A stretch of DNA of 64,000 bases from Sulfurimonas sp. HSL-1716 (GTDB lineage Bacteria; Campylobacterota; Campylobacteria; Campylobacterales; Sulfurimonadaceae), in the NCBI RefSeq assembly GCF_039645975.1, contig NZ_CP147918.1, positions 434,001 to 498,000 of the forward strand, in the 5' to 3' direction. The position numbers were made by a program, and so were the translations under genes. Shown piece after piece: positions 35,683-44,311 of the stretch; position 1 is the stretch's first letter; every line of letters starts with the position of its first letter. The notes beneath the pieces are model-generated. The model was given only the letters and a program-made list of their open reading frames with translations. It did no database searches and had not been told where the DNA came from.

Positions 35683-36984
35683 ATGCACGAATTGGATTTA
35701 ACGACCACATGGGTCGGAATACTTAGTTTTGCTGTTTTTTTAATAGCTTACTACTTTATAGCAACAGAGGAAAAATATGAGATAAACAAAGCAAAGCCTG
35801 CTTTATTCGCAGGAACGTTCATGTTTATGCTTGTAGGTATCTACTATGCTATGCACGGACTTGATCCAAACGCGCTTCATAATGAGCTGGAAAAACTTAT
35901 TTTAGAAATAGCAGAGATATTCTTCTTCCTGTTTGTCGCAATGACCTATATCGAAACGCTTATAGAGCGAGGCGTCTTCGAGCTGATGAAATATAAGCTT
36001 ATATCAAAAGGCTATAGTTATAAAAAGATATTTTGGCTGACGGGGACATTGGCGTTTTTCATCTCTCCTGTCGCTGACAATCTTACGACGGCATTGATCC
36101 TTTCAACGGTTCTTTATACGATAGATAAAGAAAAACGATCGTTTTTGGTACCGGGTGCCATAAATATAGTCGTAGCCGCAAATGCGGGCGGTGCATGGTC
36201 TCCTTTTGGCGATATTACCACGCTGATGGCATGGACGGCAGGCAAAGGTGAATTCGTCGACTTCTTGTTCCTATTCCCGGCTTCGGTAATCGGCTGGTTT
36301 ATAACGGCATTCCTGCTCAGTCTTTCGGTGCCTAAAGGCGAACCTGAATTTGATGCGCAAACCGAGATAAAGCCGAGACTCAGAAAAGGCGGTATGGTCA
36401 TAGTCTATCTGGGAATACTGACGATCGTTATAGCGGTGTTGGGACATCAGTTCTTCCATTTCCCGGCAATGTGGGGTATGATGTTCGGTTTGGCTATATT
36501 GAAACTATATTCCTTTAACTTGAACCGCAAAAGTACTGAAGGATTCGATATTTTCGTAAATATGAAAAAAGTCGAAAACGATACACTTCTTTTCTTCTTT
36601 GGTATCCTTTCGGCCGTAGGTGCATTACACTTTTTGGGATTCCTGCACTATATTCATAATCTTTACGGTGCTATCGGAAGTACTGCTTCAAACGTCGGAG
36701 TCGGTTTCTTGTCTGCCATTGTAGACAACGTGCCTGTTATGAGTGCCATATTAAAATCTTCTCCTACAATGGGGATAGATCAATGGATGCTTGTTACGAT
36801 GACCGCAGGTATCGGCGGATCGCTTATCAGCTTCGGGAGTGCCGCGGGTGTCGGTGTCATGGGAAGAATGAAAGGGATCTATACTTTCGGCGCGCATATG
36901 AAACATGCATGGACGATTCTCGTCGGCTATCTTGCTTCTATTGCGATCTGGTATGTTCAATTTGAAATAATAGGTATTTACTAA
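35683..36984 (+). CDS. nhaD: Na+/H+ antiporter NhaD
   Basis: 433 residues with about 11-12 membrane segments. Conserved features of the NhaD branch are seen: FISPVADNLTTALILSTV, NIVVAANAGGAWSPFGDITTLMAW and SAIVDNVPVMSAIL. It exports sodium in exchange for protons and helps salt and alkali tolerance, in keeping with a marine or brackish habitat. GGAGAG precedes the ATG, nine bases after nadB. Confidence 0.9.
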   Translation: MHELDLTTTWVGILSFAVFLIAYYFIATEEKYEINKAKPALFAGTFMFMLVGIYYAMHGLDPNALHNELEKLILEIAEIFFFLFVAMTYIETLIERGVFELMKYKLISKGYSYKKIFWLTGTLAFFISPVADNLTTALILSTVLYTIDKEKRSFLVPGAINIVVAANAGGAWSPFGDITTLMAWTAGKGEFVDFLFLFPASVIGWFITAFLLSLSVPKGEPEFDAQTEIKPRLRKGGMVIVYLGILTIVIAVLGHQFFHFPAMWGMMFGLAILKLYSFNLNRKSTEGFDIFVNMKKVENDTLLFFFGILSAVGALHFLGFLHYIHNLYGAIGSTASNVGVGFLSAIVDNVPVMSAILKSSPTMGIDQWMLVTMTAGIGGSLISFGSAAGVGVMGRMKGIYTFGAHMKHAWTILVGYLASIAIWYVQFEIIGIY

Positions 36985-37081
36985 ATCAACTCTTAATATA
37001 ATTTATTGTATCCTTTCATAAATTGAAAGGGTGCACTTCCCTCTTAAACTTATTCATTACTATTTATTAAAGGCATTTATA

Positions 37082-38632
37082 ATGACAAATGTAAGCATTA
37101 TCGTTTTAGATTTTGGCTCTCAGTACACCCAGCTTATCGCTCGTCGTCTTCGTGAAGAAAAAGTTTATTGTGAAATTCTTCCATACCATACGTCAGTCGA
37201 TGAGATAAAGTCTAAAAACCCAAAAGGGGTCATTCTTAGCGGCGGACCCTCTTCCGTGTATAACAAAAATGCGTATGAAGTAGATCAAGATGTCTACAAG
37301 CTCGGAGTCCCTGTTTTAGGTATCTGTTACGGTATGCAGAGGATAGCCGTGGATTTCGGCGGTTCTGTCATCAGAAGCGATCATCACGAATACGGAAAAG
37401 CGGAGCTTACCATTCATCAGCATGACGGAAAAGTATCGCCTCTGTTTGACAGCTGCGACGATGACCGTATTGTCTGGATGAGCCATAGCGACAGAGTCGA
37501 TGTGCTGCCTGAAGGATTTACTCCTATTGCCGTGTCCGCAAACTCTCCCTACGCGGCTATCGCAAATGAGGAAAAGCGTGTTTACGCTATGCAGTTCCAT
37601 CCTGAGGTACAGCACTCCGAAGAGGGTTATCTGATGCTTCGCAACTTCGCCAGAAAGATCTGCGGTGTCGAAGAGAAGTGGAAGATGGAACACTTCTTAA
37701 AGGAGCAGATCAAACTGATCCGTGAGAAAGTGGGAACAGGAAAAGTTCTGTGCGGGCTCAGCGGCGGGGTTGATAGTTCCGTCGTTGCGGCACTTTTATA
37801 TGAAGCGATCGGTGATCAGCTGATCCCGGTGTTTGTCGATAACGGACTTTTGCGTAAAGGCGAGAGAGAGCAGGTCGAAGAGGTTTTCAAGATCAACTTG
37901 AAAGTGCCTTTGATCACCGTTGATGCAAGTGCGAACTTTCTAGGAAAGCTTGCGGGTGTAAACGATCCTGAACAGAAACGTAAAATCATAGGCCACACTT
38001 TTATCGAAGAGTTTGAAAAAGAAGCGAAAAAGCATGACGGTATCAAATTCCTTGCACAAGGGACGCTTTATCCGGATGTCATCGAATCCATCTCGGTAAA
38101 CGGTCCTTCAGAGGTCATCAAGTCTCACCACAACGTCGGCGGATTGCCCGATTGGATGGATTTCGAGCTTATCGAACCTTTGCGCGAGCTGTTCAAAGAC
38201 GAAGTACGCAAGCTCGGCTTAGAGCTGAATCTTCCCGAATCGATGATTAACCGCCACCCGTTCCCGGGACCGGGTCTTGCGATCCGTATCATGGGAGACG
38301 TCAATGTGCCTGATCTTAATCTTCTGCGCGAAGCAGACGTTATTCTTATCGATGAGTTAAAAGCGAGCGGATACTATACGAAGACCTGGCAGGCGTTCGC
38401 GGTTTTACTCAACGTAAAATCAGTGGGCGTTATGGGGGATAACCGTACTTACGACAATACGGTATGTATCCGTGTCGTCGAAGCGGTCGACGGTATGACG
38501 GCGACATTTGCTTATCTGCCGCATGATCTTTTAGAGAGGATATCCCGCCGTATCATCAACGAGGTCGACGGAATCAACCGTGTGGTTTACGATATCTCGT
38601 CAAAACCGCCGGCTACGATCGAGTGGGAGTAA
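37082..38632 (+). CDS. guaA: GMP synthase (glutamine-hydrolysing)
   Basis: 516 residues from ATG 37082 ([18 protein letters not shown]); the frame is open to 37031 but the family starts here. The class I glutaminase has GICYGMQ (nucleophile Cys) and [11 protein letters not shown]; the synthetase half has [13 protein letters not shown], the PP-loop, and [12 protein letters not shown]. It converts XMP to GMP. A CCTTTCA/TGAAAGG hairpin and a TATAAT lie in the 97-base gap before it; no purine riboswitch is visible. Confidence 0.97.
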   Translation: MTNVSIIVLDFGSQYTQLIARRLREEKVYCEILPYHTSVDEIKSKNPKGVILSGGPSSVYNKNAYEVDQDVYKLGVPVLGICYGMQRIAVDFGGSVIRSDHHEYGKAELTIHQHDGKVSPLFDSCDDDRIVWMSHSDRVDVLPEGFTPIAVSANSPYAAIANEEKRVYAMQFHPEVQHSEEGYLMLRNFARKICGVEEKWKMEHFLKEQIKLIREKVGTGKVLCGLSGGVDSSVVAALLYEAIGDQLIPVFVDNGLLRKGEREQVEEVFKINLKVPLITVDASANFLGKLAGVNDPEQKRKIIGHTFIEEFEKEAKKHDGIKFLAQGTLYPDVIESISVNGPSEVIKSHHNVGGLPDWMDFELIEPLRELFKDEVRKLGLELNLPESMINRHPFPGPGLAIRIMGDVNVPDLNLLREADVILIDELKASGYYTKTWQAFAVLLNVKSVGVMGDNRTYDNTVCIRVVEAVDGMTATFAYLPHDLLERISRRIINEVDGINRVVYDISSKPPATIEWE

Positions 38633-38673
38633 ATTAAGAAAATTTCAGCACGCTTTGAAATGATCAAGGATCC

Positions 38674-38741
38674 AGCGTAGTGAACTACGCTTTAACCTTA
38701 AAACATTCCAAATCATACTAAACTTTCCACAATTTTGTGGA
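38674..38741 (+). terminator. Two small hairpins in the guaA-hemD gap
   Basis: 38674-38691 is a perfect inverted repeat (AGCGTAGT with ACTACGCT) followed by TTTAA; 38726-38741 is a second one (TCCACAA with TTGTGGA) followed by TTTG. Both are weak candidates for the end of the guaA transcript. Confidence 0.4.
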
Positions 38742-38770
38742 TTTGTTTAGCAGTACAGTAAAGTTATTTT

Positions 38771-39403
38771 ATGAAGCAAAGACCCATCTACCTTTTCTCT
38801 CTTACTTCCCATGACGGCGCTACGCATGTAAACTCTTTGCATGTAAGCTACTTTACGCCCGAAATAGATTTTAAAAAGTATGATTATCTTATCATCACCT
38901 CAAAGCAGGTTCTGCAAGCACTTGAAACATATAACGAAGAGTGGAAAAAGCTCGATGTCTTGGCCGTTTCGAATGTAACGGCAAAAGCTGTTAAAAACGA
39001 AGGCGGAAACATTTTGAAATACGGCAGCGGATACGGAGAAAATCTGGTGGAGATCATCTGTTCATACCCGAAAGAGAAGAGATGGCTGTATCTGCGTGCA
39101 AAAGAGGTCGCTTCGGATTTTGCTTCTGTATGTAGAGAAAAAGGGTGCAGTATAGATGAAGCCGTGATGTATGAGACCTCATGTTCGCATGATATCCTGC
39201 ATACGAAAGTGGAAGAAAACGCCACACTCATCTTCACTTCTCCTTCGAGCGTGAACTGTTTTTTGAAACATCATATGTTCAAAGATACACATAATATAGT
39301 CGTTATCGGTAAAACGACGGCAAAGGCAATGCCCTACCATGTAAACTATAAAATAGCGGATGTTCCGACGATGCAAAGCTGTATCCAAAAGGCAAAAGAG
39401 TGA
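38771..39403 (+). CDS. hemD: Uroporphyrinogen-III synthase
   Basis: 210 residues with the weakly conserved HemD layout of two alternating alpha/beta domains: DYLIITSKQVLQAL (first domain), YLRAKEVASDF (the L-R-A/G region), ATLIFTSPSSVNCFL and VVIGKTTAKAM near the end, the most conserved HemD motif. It closes and inverts the linear tetrapyrrole in heme synthesis. The stop overlaps the next start in GTGA. Confidence 0.85.
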   Translation: MKQRPIYLFSLTSHDGATHVNSLHVSYFTPEIDFKKYDYLIITSKQVLQALETYNEEWKKLDVLAVSNVTAKAVKNEGGNILKYGSGYGENLVEIICSYPKEKRWLYLRAKEVASDFASVCREKGCSIDEAVMYETSCSHDILHTKVEENATLIFTSPSSVNCFLKHHMFKDTHNIVVIGKTTAKAMPYHVNYKIADVPTMQSCIQKAKE

Positions 39404-40155
39404 AAGATTCAAAAGAGTATCTGGAGAAAAAAGCGTTTTTTGAAAGAGTCATAACCGTTTACGGCAGAAACGTGGTGGCAGAAGTGCTGCAAGATGAGAA
39501 CGTAGCTATCCATAAACTGCACCTTTCAACTTCAAATAAACCGGACGGCGTGATAAGTACTATACTTAAGCTTGCCGAAAAAAGAGATGTTGAGATAGTT
39601 TATCATGACAAGAACACTCTTTCGCGTATCTCTAAAAATGCGAAGCAGGATCAGGGAGTGGCGGCCGATATCATTGCAGATACCTATAAAAGTGCCGATG
39701 AGATAGCAAGTATGAAAAGTTATAGACTCTTAGCGCTTGACGGAGTACAAAATCCCCAAAATCTCGGCATGATCATAAGAAGTGCAGCTGCGGGTAATAT
39801 TGATGGAATCATTCTACCGAAAAAAAACAGTGCAAAAATATCTCCGCTTGTCATAAAAGCAAGTGCAGGGACGCTTTTTAAGATACCTATCTATTATTGC
39901 AATGCCTTGGAAGATGTTTTGCAAAGAATTAAAAACGGGTGTGATATATTTGCTCTTAGTTCTTACGCAAAAGATGAGCTTAAGAGCTTACATATAAGCA
40001 GTAAGGCAATTTTTGTTCTTGGAAACGAGAACGAGGGGGTAAGCAAAGAGGTACGTTCTCTTTGCAACAACTCCGTAAAGATTCCGATGAACAGAGGAGT
40101 GGAGTCGTTAAACGTGGCTGTGACGGCAGCATTGATCAGTTTTTTACCAAGATAA
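39400..40155 (+). CDS. TrmH/SpoU-family RNA 2'-O-methyltransferase (RlmB-like)
   Basis: 251 residues, GTG start overlapping the hemD stop. The N-terminal substrate-binding domain starts at VYGRNVVAEVL. The SPOUT motifs are complete: VQNPQNLGMIIRSAAA (motif 1), FVLGNENEGVS (motif 2) and IPMNRGVESLNVAVTAAL (motif 3). RlmB methylates G2251 of 23S rRNA; another rRNA or tRNA target cannot be excluded. Confidence 0.87.
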   Translation: MKDSKEYLEKKAFFERVITVYGRNVVAEVLQDENVAIHKLHLSTSNKPDGVISTILKLAEKRDVEIVYHDKNTLSRISKNAKQDQGVAADIIADTYKSADEIASMKSYRLLALDGVQNPQNLGMIIRSAAAGNIDGIILPKKNSAKISPLVIKASAGTLFKIPIYYCNALEDVLQRIKNGCDIFALSSYAKDELKSLHISSKAIFVLGNENEGVSKEVRSLCNNSVKIPMNRGVESLNVAVTAALISFLPR

Positions 40156-40248
40156 TATATAATTTTAGTAAGTGATAAAAAATATCAAAATTATTCAGCC
40201 TTAAAAGAGGCAGGTTTTAGCGTTATAATTCATGTAAAAGGAGTAATG

Positions 40249-40674
40249 ATGAGAGTAGTATGTCCACACTGTTTGGCAGTCAATAATGTCCCTGCAAAAG
40301 AGTCGTATAAAAAAGCAAACTGCGGAAAATGCAAGGGCTCTTTGCTTGATTCAAAACCCGCAAGTCTGAGAGCGACCACTTTTGATGAAGCTGTCGTAAA
40401 CAGCGATATTCCGGTAATCGTAGATTTCTGGGCTCCTTGGTGCGGACCTTGCAAGATGATGGCACCGACTTTTGAAAAAGTTGCAGAAAAGTTTCCTTTA
40501 AAAATGTTCTTTGCCAAAGTAAATACCGAGACCGAACAACTGCTCGGAGCAAGATTTGGCATAAGAAGTATACCGACGCTGATAATATTCAAAGGCGGTA
40601 AAGAGGTGCACAGAGTATCGGGTGCTTTAGATGAAAGAAGCCTTATGAGCCTGGCTTCGCAATTTAGCTCTTAA
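40249..40674 (+). CDS. Thioredoxin 2 (TrxC-like) with N-terminal zinc finger
   Basis: 141 residues from ATG 40249; ATG 40246 is only two bases from AGGAG and so less likely. Cysteines 5, 8, 25 and 28 form a zinc ribbon as in TrxC. The redox site is WCGPC (C65, C68), followed by the cis-proline region SIPTL. It reduces protein disulfides in the cytoplasm; zinc-finger thioredoxins are linked to oxidative stress. A TATAAT stands in the 90-base gap upstream. The recQ reading frame begins right after its stop. Confidence 0.9.
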   Translation: MRVVCPHCLAVNNVPAKESYKKANCGKCKGSLLDSKPASLRATTFDEAVVNSDIPVIVDFWAPWCGPCKMMAPTFEKVAEKFPLKMFFAKVNTETEQLLGARFGIRSIPTLIIFKGGKEVHRVSGALDERSLMSLASQFSS

Positions 40675-40676
40675 AG

Positions 40677-42461
40677 GTCAAAAATATCAAACAGGAGATA
40701 TTAGAGTCATATTTTGGCTACGGTTCTTTCCGTCCGCTTCAAGAGAAGGCGATAGATGCGATACTGCAGCAAAAAGATCTGTTGATGATTATGCCTACGG
40801 GCGGTGGAAAATCTTTATGCTATCAGCTTCCTTCGCTTATGATGGATGGTGTTACCATTGTCGTTTCTCCTCTTTTGGCACTTATGTACGATCAGGTGAG
40901 AGCATTAAAAACAAACGGCATAAAAGCAGAGATGATCTCTTCTATGCAAAATGAAGAGGAGATACAAAACGTTCGAGAGCGGCTCATAAATGCAGAGATA
41001 AAACTGCTTTACGTGGCGCCCGAACGTTTTGCATCTTTTGAATTTGTAAACTTTTTGAAATCTATAAAGATAAATTTCTTTGTCATAGACGAAGCGCACT
41101 GCGTCAGTGAATGGGGGCATGAGTTTCGTGCCGATTACAGAAAACTCGATCTTTTGCGTGAGAATTTTCCTACAACTTCCATAGCAGCATTTACCGCAAC
41201 GGCTACTTCTAAAGTGGCAGAAGATATCAAACATGCGCTTATGCTTCACAAACCCGTCGAAGTGCACGGAAAGATATTTAGAGAAAATCTTCATATCACC
41301 GTAGAATCGCGCATAAAAGACGGGAAGAAACAGCTGCTCGAATTTTTGTCCAGTTTTAAAAACGAAAGCGGGATCGTTTATGCGTTTTCACGTAAACAGA
41401 CGGAAGCCTTGGCGGTCTTTTTACATACGAACGGCATAAAGGCAAAAGCGTTTCACGCAGGGCTTCCGACCCATGTCAAGGAAGATACCTATAAAGCCTT
41501 TGTGCATGATGAGATACAAGTCGTCGTGGCGACCATCGCTTTTGGCATGGGGATAGATAAGAGCAATATCCGTTTTGTGGTGCATATGAACCTGCCAAAG
41601 ACGATAGAAAACTATTATCAGGAGATCGGGCGTGCAGGTCGTGACGGACTAAAAAGCGAAGTGTTCTTGCTTTACAGCGGAAGCGATGTCGTGATGCAGC
41701 GCGAGTTCATCGAGCAGCTCGAAGAATCGCCGTATAAACGAAATGCCTTTAACAAAATAGAGCAGATGTCGAGGTATGCAACGATGGAGGAGTGCCGCCA
41801 CCACTACATAGCGGCCTATTTTGAAGATGATATAGAGAATTGCAAAGATGTCTGCGACAACTGCATCGCCCCCGAGACTAAACACTCAGACATCACGGTA
41901 GATGCTCAAAAACTGCTCTCTGCCATATACAGAACAAACCAGACATTCGGACAGGCGTACGTCATCGATGTCCTTCGCGGCAGTACTTTGCAAAAGATAC
42001 TGGATAACGGGCATGATCAGCTTTCGGTTTATGGGATCGGTGAAGAGAAGTCGCGTGCCTACTGGGAAAGAGTAGTGGAAAGACTGATGGAACTCAGTGC
42101 CCTAAAAAGAGGCGAATTTCGTGCTTTGGTACTTGATGGTGCCGGGATGAAGATACTCAAAAACGAGTTGAAGGTCTTTATCAAAGAGGAGAGACTGAGT
42201 CTCAAGCCGAAAAAAGAGTTTGTCGTTCATAAAGACGAAGATGTAGACAGCGAAGTATTTGAGCGGCTTAGGATACTCCGCGCTGCGATTGCAAAAGCCG
42301 AAGAAAAGCCTGCGTATATCATATTCGGTGACAAGACACTCAAAGAGATGGCCAAAGCGCTTCCTAAGACAAAAGAGGAGATGCTGGAGGTAAACGGGAT
42401 CGGAGAGGTGAAGTACCAACGCTACGGAGAGCAGTTTTTGGAGTTATGCCGGACTTTATGA
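40677..42461 (+). CDS. recQ: ATP-dependent DNA helicase RecQ (start codon unclear)
   Basis: About 590 residues. Motif 0 (YGSFRPLQEKAI), motif I (MPTGGGKS), DEAH (VIDEAHCVSEWGHEFR), the SAT-like FTATAT, motif VI (YYQEIGRAGRDG), the RecQ zinc-binding cysteines (CRHHY, CKDVCDNC) and a C-terminal HRDC domain are all present. It unwinds DNA for repair. The conserved N-terminus is encoded from 40677 on, but no ATG, GTG or TTG occurs in frame until 40782, inside motif I's lead-in. Upstream the frame is closed by a TAG at 40665. Initiation is therefore at a rare codon, the protein is shortened, or the sequence has an error. See finding. Confidence 0.88.
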   Translation, partial: VKNIKQEILESYFGYGSFRPLQEKAIDAILQQKDLLMIMPTGGGKSLCYQLPSLMMDGVTIVVSPLLALMYDQVRALKTNGIKAEMISSMQNEEEIQNVRERLINAEIKLLYVAPERFASFEFVNFLKSIKINFFVIDEAHCVSEWGHEFRADYRKLDLLRENFPTTSIAAFTATATSKVAEDIKHALMLHKPVEVHGKIFRENLHITVESRIKDGKKQLLEFLSSFKNESGIVYAFSRKQTEALAVFLHTNGIKAKAFHAGLPTHVKEDTYKAFVHDEIQVVVATIAFGMGIDKSNIRFVVHMNLPKTIENYYQEIGRAGRDGLKSEVFLLYSGSDVVMQREFIEQLEESPYKRNAFNKIEQMSRYATMEECRHHYIAAYFEDDIENCKDVCDNCIAPETKHSDITVDAQKLLSAIYRTNQTFGQAYVIDVLRGSTLQKILDNGHDQLSVYGIGEEKSRAYWERVVERLMELSALKRGEFRALVLDGAGMKILKNELKVFIKEERLSLKPKKEFVVHKDEDVDSEVFERLRILRAAIAKAEEKPAYIIFGDKTLKEMAKALPKTKEEMLEVNGIGEVKYQRYGEQFLELCRTL

Positions 42462-42776
42462 GAACATGATCTCATAAGGCCTTTTTATCTCGTTTATAAC
42501 TTCTCCCACGCTCATATGGCGGCTTTTTCTTAAAAACTCTCTGCCGTCTAAAAACACTAAAACGGTAGGGATGGCAAAGACACTGTAGTGTGCTGCGATA
42601 TCCGCATCTGTCGAGATATCGATGCTGACGATCTCAAATGTTTCAAAGTTCTCGCTTACGGCTTCTAAAAGCTTTGGTTTTAAAGCATGGCATACATTGC
42701 ACGTAGGCGCACTGAAGTAAAGCATCACAGCCGGATTTTCTTTTATGATATTATTGATTGATTCTATATTCTGCAT
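42456..42776 (-). CDS. Thioredoxin-fold protein with CNVC active site
   Basis: 106 residues: one thioredoxin domain with VMLYFSAPTCNVCHALKP in the usual active-site place (CNVC instead of CGPC) and the cis-proline loop FAIPTVLVF. The active-site change points to a special oxidoreductase rather than the general thioredoxin. Start ATG 42776; a reverse-strand TATAAT (42787-42782) lies five bases before it and there is no Shine-Dalgarno, so a leaderless mRNA is possible besides readthrough from yaaA. The 3' end overlaps recQ by six bases. Confidence 0.82.
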   Translation of the reverse strand: MQNIESINNIIKENPAVMLYFSAPTCNVCHALKPKLLEAVSENFETFEIVSIDISTDADIAAHYSVFAIPTVLVFLDGREFLRKSRHMSVGEVINEIKRPYEIMFS

Positions 42777-42782
42777 AAGCAA

Positions 42783-43508
42783 TTATACTATATCGTAGGT
42801 GATTTCCGTTTGATTTTTTAGCGTTTTGATATCTCTTACATGCAAGCCTTCGATATTCAGTTTGTTAAACTCTTCAAGCGAGATCACATTGTGCTTAGCA
42901 GCTTCGCGCAGAACCATTCCGCGGTACGCTTTTGCCCAGTGGCTGAGGACTTTCCCCTCTTTTAAAAACTTCAGGGTCGTAAAGGGTTTGTTGGGTTTGT
43001 AGAACTTGTCGTAGTATCCCGCGCGCAGATCGAGGATCTCTTTATCTGCCAGATAAAGATCAAGCTGATAAGAAAATCTATCTTTGTAAAACCTGTCGGG
43101 TGCGATACTTCCTATATCGTTACCCTGCTTGACCTTGTAGTTCGCGATAGTGTCGCCGCCGAGGATAGGTCCGTAAAGATTTGAAAAGATGATGACGTTC
43201 TTTTTAAGATACTCTTTCGCGTCGGTTTCGAGCGACCCGTAATCGAGGTAATCGTACGCTACTCCGCTGTATCTCTGAACGGCGTACATGAGCGAGTCCG
43301 TGTCTAATCCTTTAAGATACTGTTCGAACTCTTTAGGGTTTTTTATTCCGAAAAGCTCTTTTAGCTCCTCTTCGTTTTGCCGCAAAATTATTTCATTGTA
43401 ACTGTTTAGTATCTCTGTTCTTGCTTTGTCTGAACAAAAAAGTTCTTTTCTTCGTTCGTCTCCACCTCTATTTTTGTTTTCGGAGGGTGAAAATAGTATT
43501 GCCAGCAA
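42783..43508 (-). CDS. yaaA: YaaA/DUF328 peroxide-stress protein
   Basis: About 241 residues from TTG 43508, chosen because AAGGCGG precedes it and the family starts at (M)LAILFSPSEN; the frame is open to 43535. Family stretches: ILFSPSENK, YSGVAYDYLDY and FSNLYGPILGGDTIANYKVKQG. YaaA limits DNA and protein damage from hydrogen peroxide by lowering free iron and binds DNA. Next to a thioredoxin gene, which fits an oxidative-stress context. Confidence 0.85.
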   Translation of the reverse strand: MLAILFSPSENKNRGGDERRKELFCSDKARTEILNSYNEIILRQNEEELKELFGIKNPKEFEQYLKGLDTDSLMYAVQRYSGVAYDYLDYGSLETDAKEYLKKNVIIFSNLYGPILGGDTIANYKVKQGNDIGSIAPDRFYKDRFSYQLDLYLADKEILDLRAGYYDKFYKPNKPFTTLKFLKEGKVLSHWAKAYRGMVLREAAKHNVISLEEFNKLNIEGLHVRDIKTLKNQTEITYDIV

Positions 43509-43585
43509 AATCCGCCTTCTATTTGTTTTTTGCAATTATATCGATATTCTTGCTATAATAGAGTATAAAAATGGGAGATGACGAT

Positions 43586-44311
43586 ATGCGTTTAATTATG
43601 TTCTTATTATTTAGTTCGATGCTCTCTTTTGCGATGTCCGCGGATAAAATTGCATCAGGCAGTATCGAAGGTATAGGTATTATCGAAAATGTTAAAGGCT
43701 CCGTTAAGATCATAAAAGAGGACAGTATAAAAAAAGAAAACGCAAAAAAAGGGATGAATATCTCCAAAGGCGATCTGATCAGTACTTCCTCTACCGCCAC
43801 GGCGCTTTTAAAGCTGATAGACGGTTCGTCGGTGATATTGGACAACTCCTCGTCCATCCATTTTACCGATACAAAGAATGTGGAGCAAAAAGAGGGTTCT
43901 ATCTTTTATAAGATAACCTCAAGAAGTGCAAAAAATTCGCTCAGCGTCAAGACCCCTTTTGCCATCATCGGCATTAAGGGAACGACCTTTATCGTCAACT
44001 CAAAAGATGAAGACAGGTCCGTTGCCTTAAAAGAGGGAAAAATAGGCATAGCCTCGATAAAAGAGGAGTTCGAGCTTTATAGAAAAAGAGTTCAAGAGGA
44101 GTTCACAAACTATAAAAATCAGCAGCAGGCCGCATATGAACAGTATTTAAAAGAGCTGGCGGGACAGAAGGCGGAGATGGTCAAAGAGTTTGAACTCGAT
44201 TCGGGGAACAGAGTCGTTTTTGACGATAAAAAAGTCGTAGAAAGCGAGTTCAATGACGATACAAACGCTTCGTTTAAACGTTTTGAAGATATCGCAAACT
44301 CTATGAGATGA
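43586..44311 (+). CDS. Secreted FecR-domain protein
   Basis: 241 residues from ATG 43586, which follows GGGAG (43572-43576) and opens a signal peptide (MRLIMFLLFSSMLSFAMSA). A FecR domain spans about 30-140: GIIENVKGSVKII, then KGDLISTSSTATALLKLIDGSSVIL and FAIIGIKGTTFIV. Here it lacks the sigma-regulator N-terminus of true FecR. A coiled coil (about 150-200) follows. FecR-domain proteins are often encoded with CHASE2 cyclases, as here (ATGA overlap with the next gene); a periplasmic partner for the sensor domain is likely. Confidence 0.82.
   Translation: MRLIMFLLFSSMLSFAMSADKIASGSIEGIGIIENVKGSVKIIKEDSIKKENAKKGMNISKGDLISTSSTATALLKLIDGSSVILDNSSSIHFTDTKNVEQKEGSIFYKITSRSAKNSLSVKTPFAIIGIKGTTFIVNSKDEDRSVALKEGKIGIASIKEEFELYRKRVQEEFTNYKNQQQAAYEQYLKELAGQKAEMVKEFELDSGNRVVFDDKKVVESEFNDDTNASFKRFEDIANSMR

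Noticed and set aside
36985-37081. Purine riboswitch before guaA
   Set aside because: Only one seven-pair hairpin is seen; none of the conserved riboswitch core was found and the gap is under 100 bases.
40600-40785. Frameshift joining recQ to an upstream start
   Set aside because: The other two frames give no ATG that reads into the RecQ N-terminus: one belongs to trxC and ends at 40672, the other stops soon after ATG 40631. The homology itself stays in one frame.
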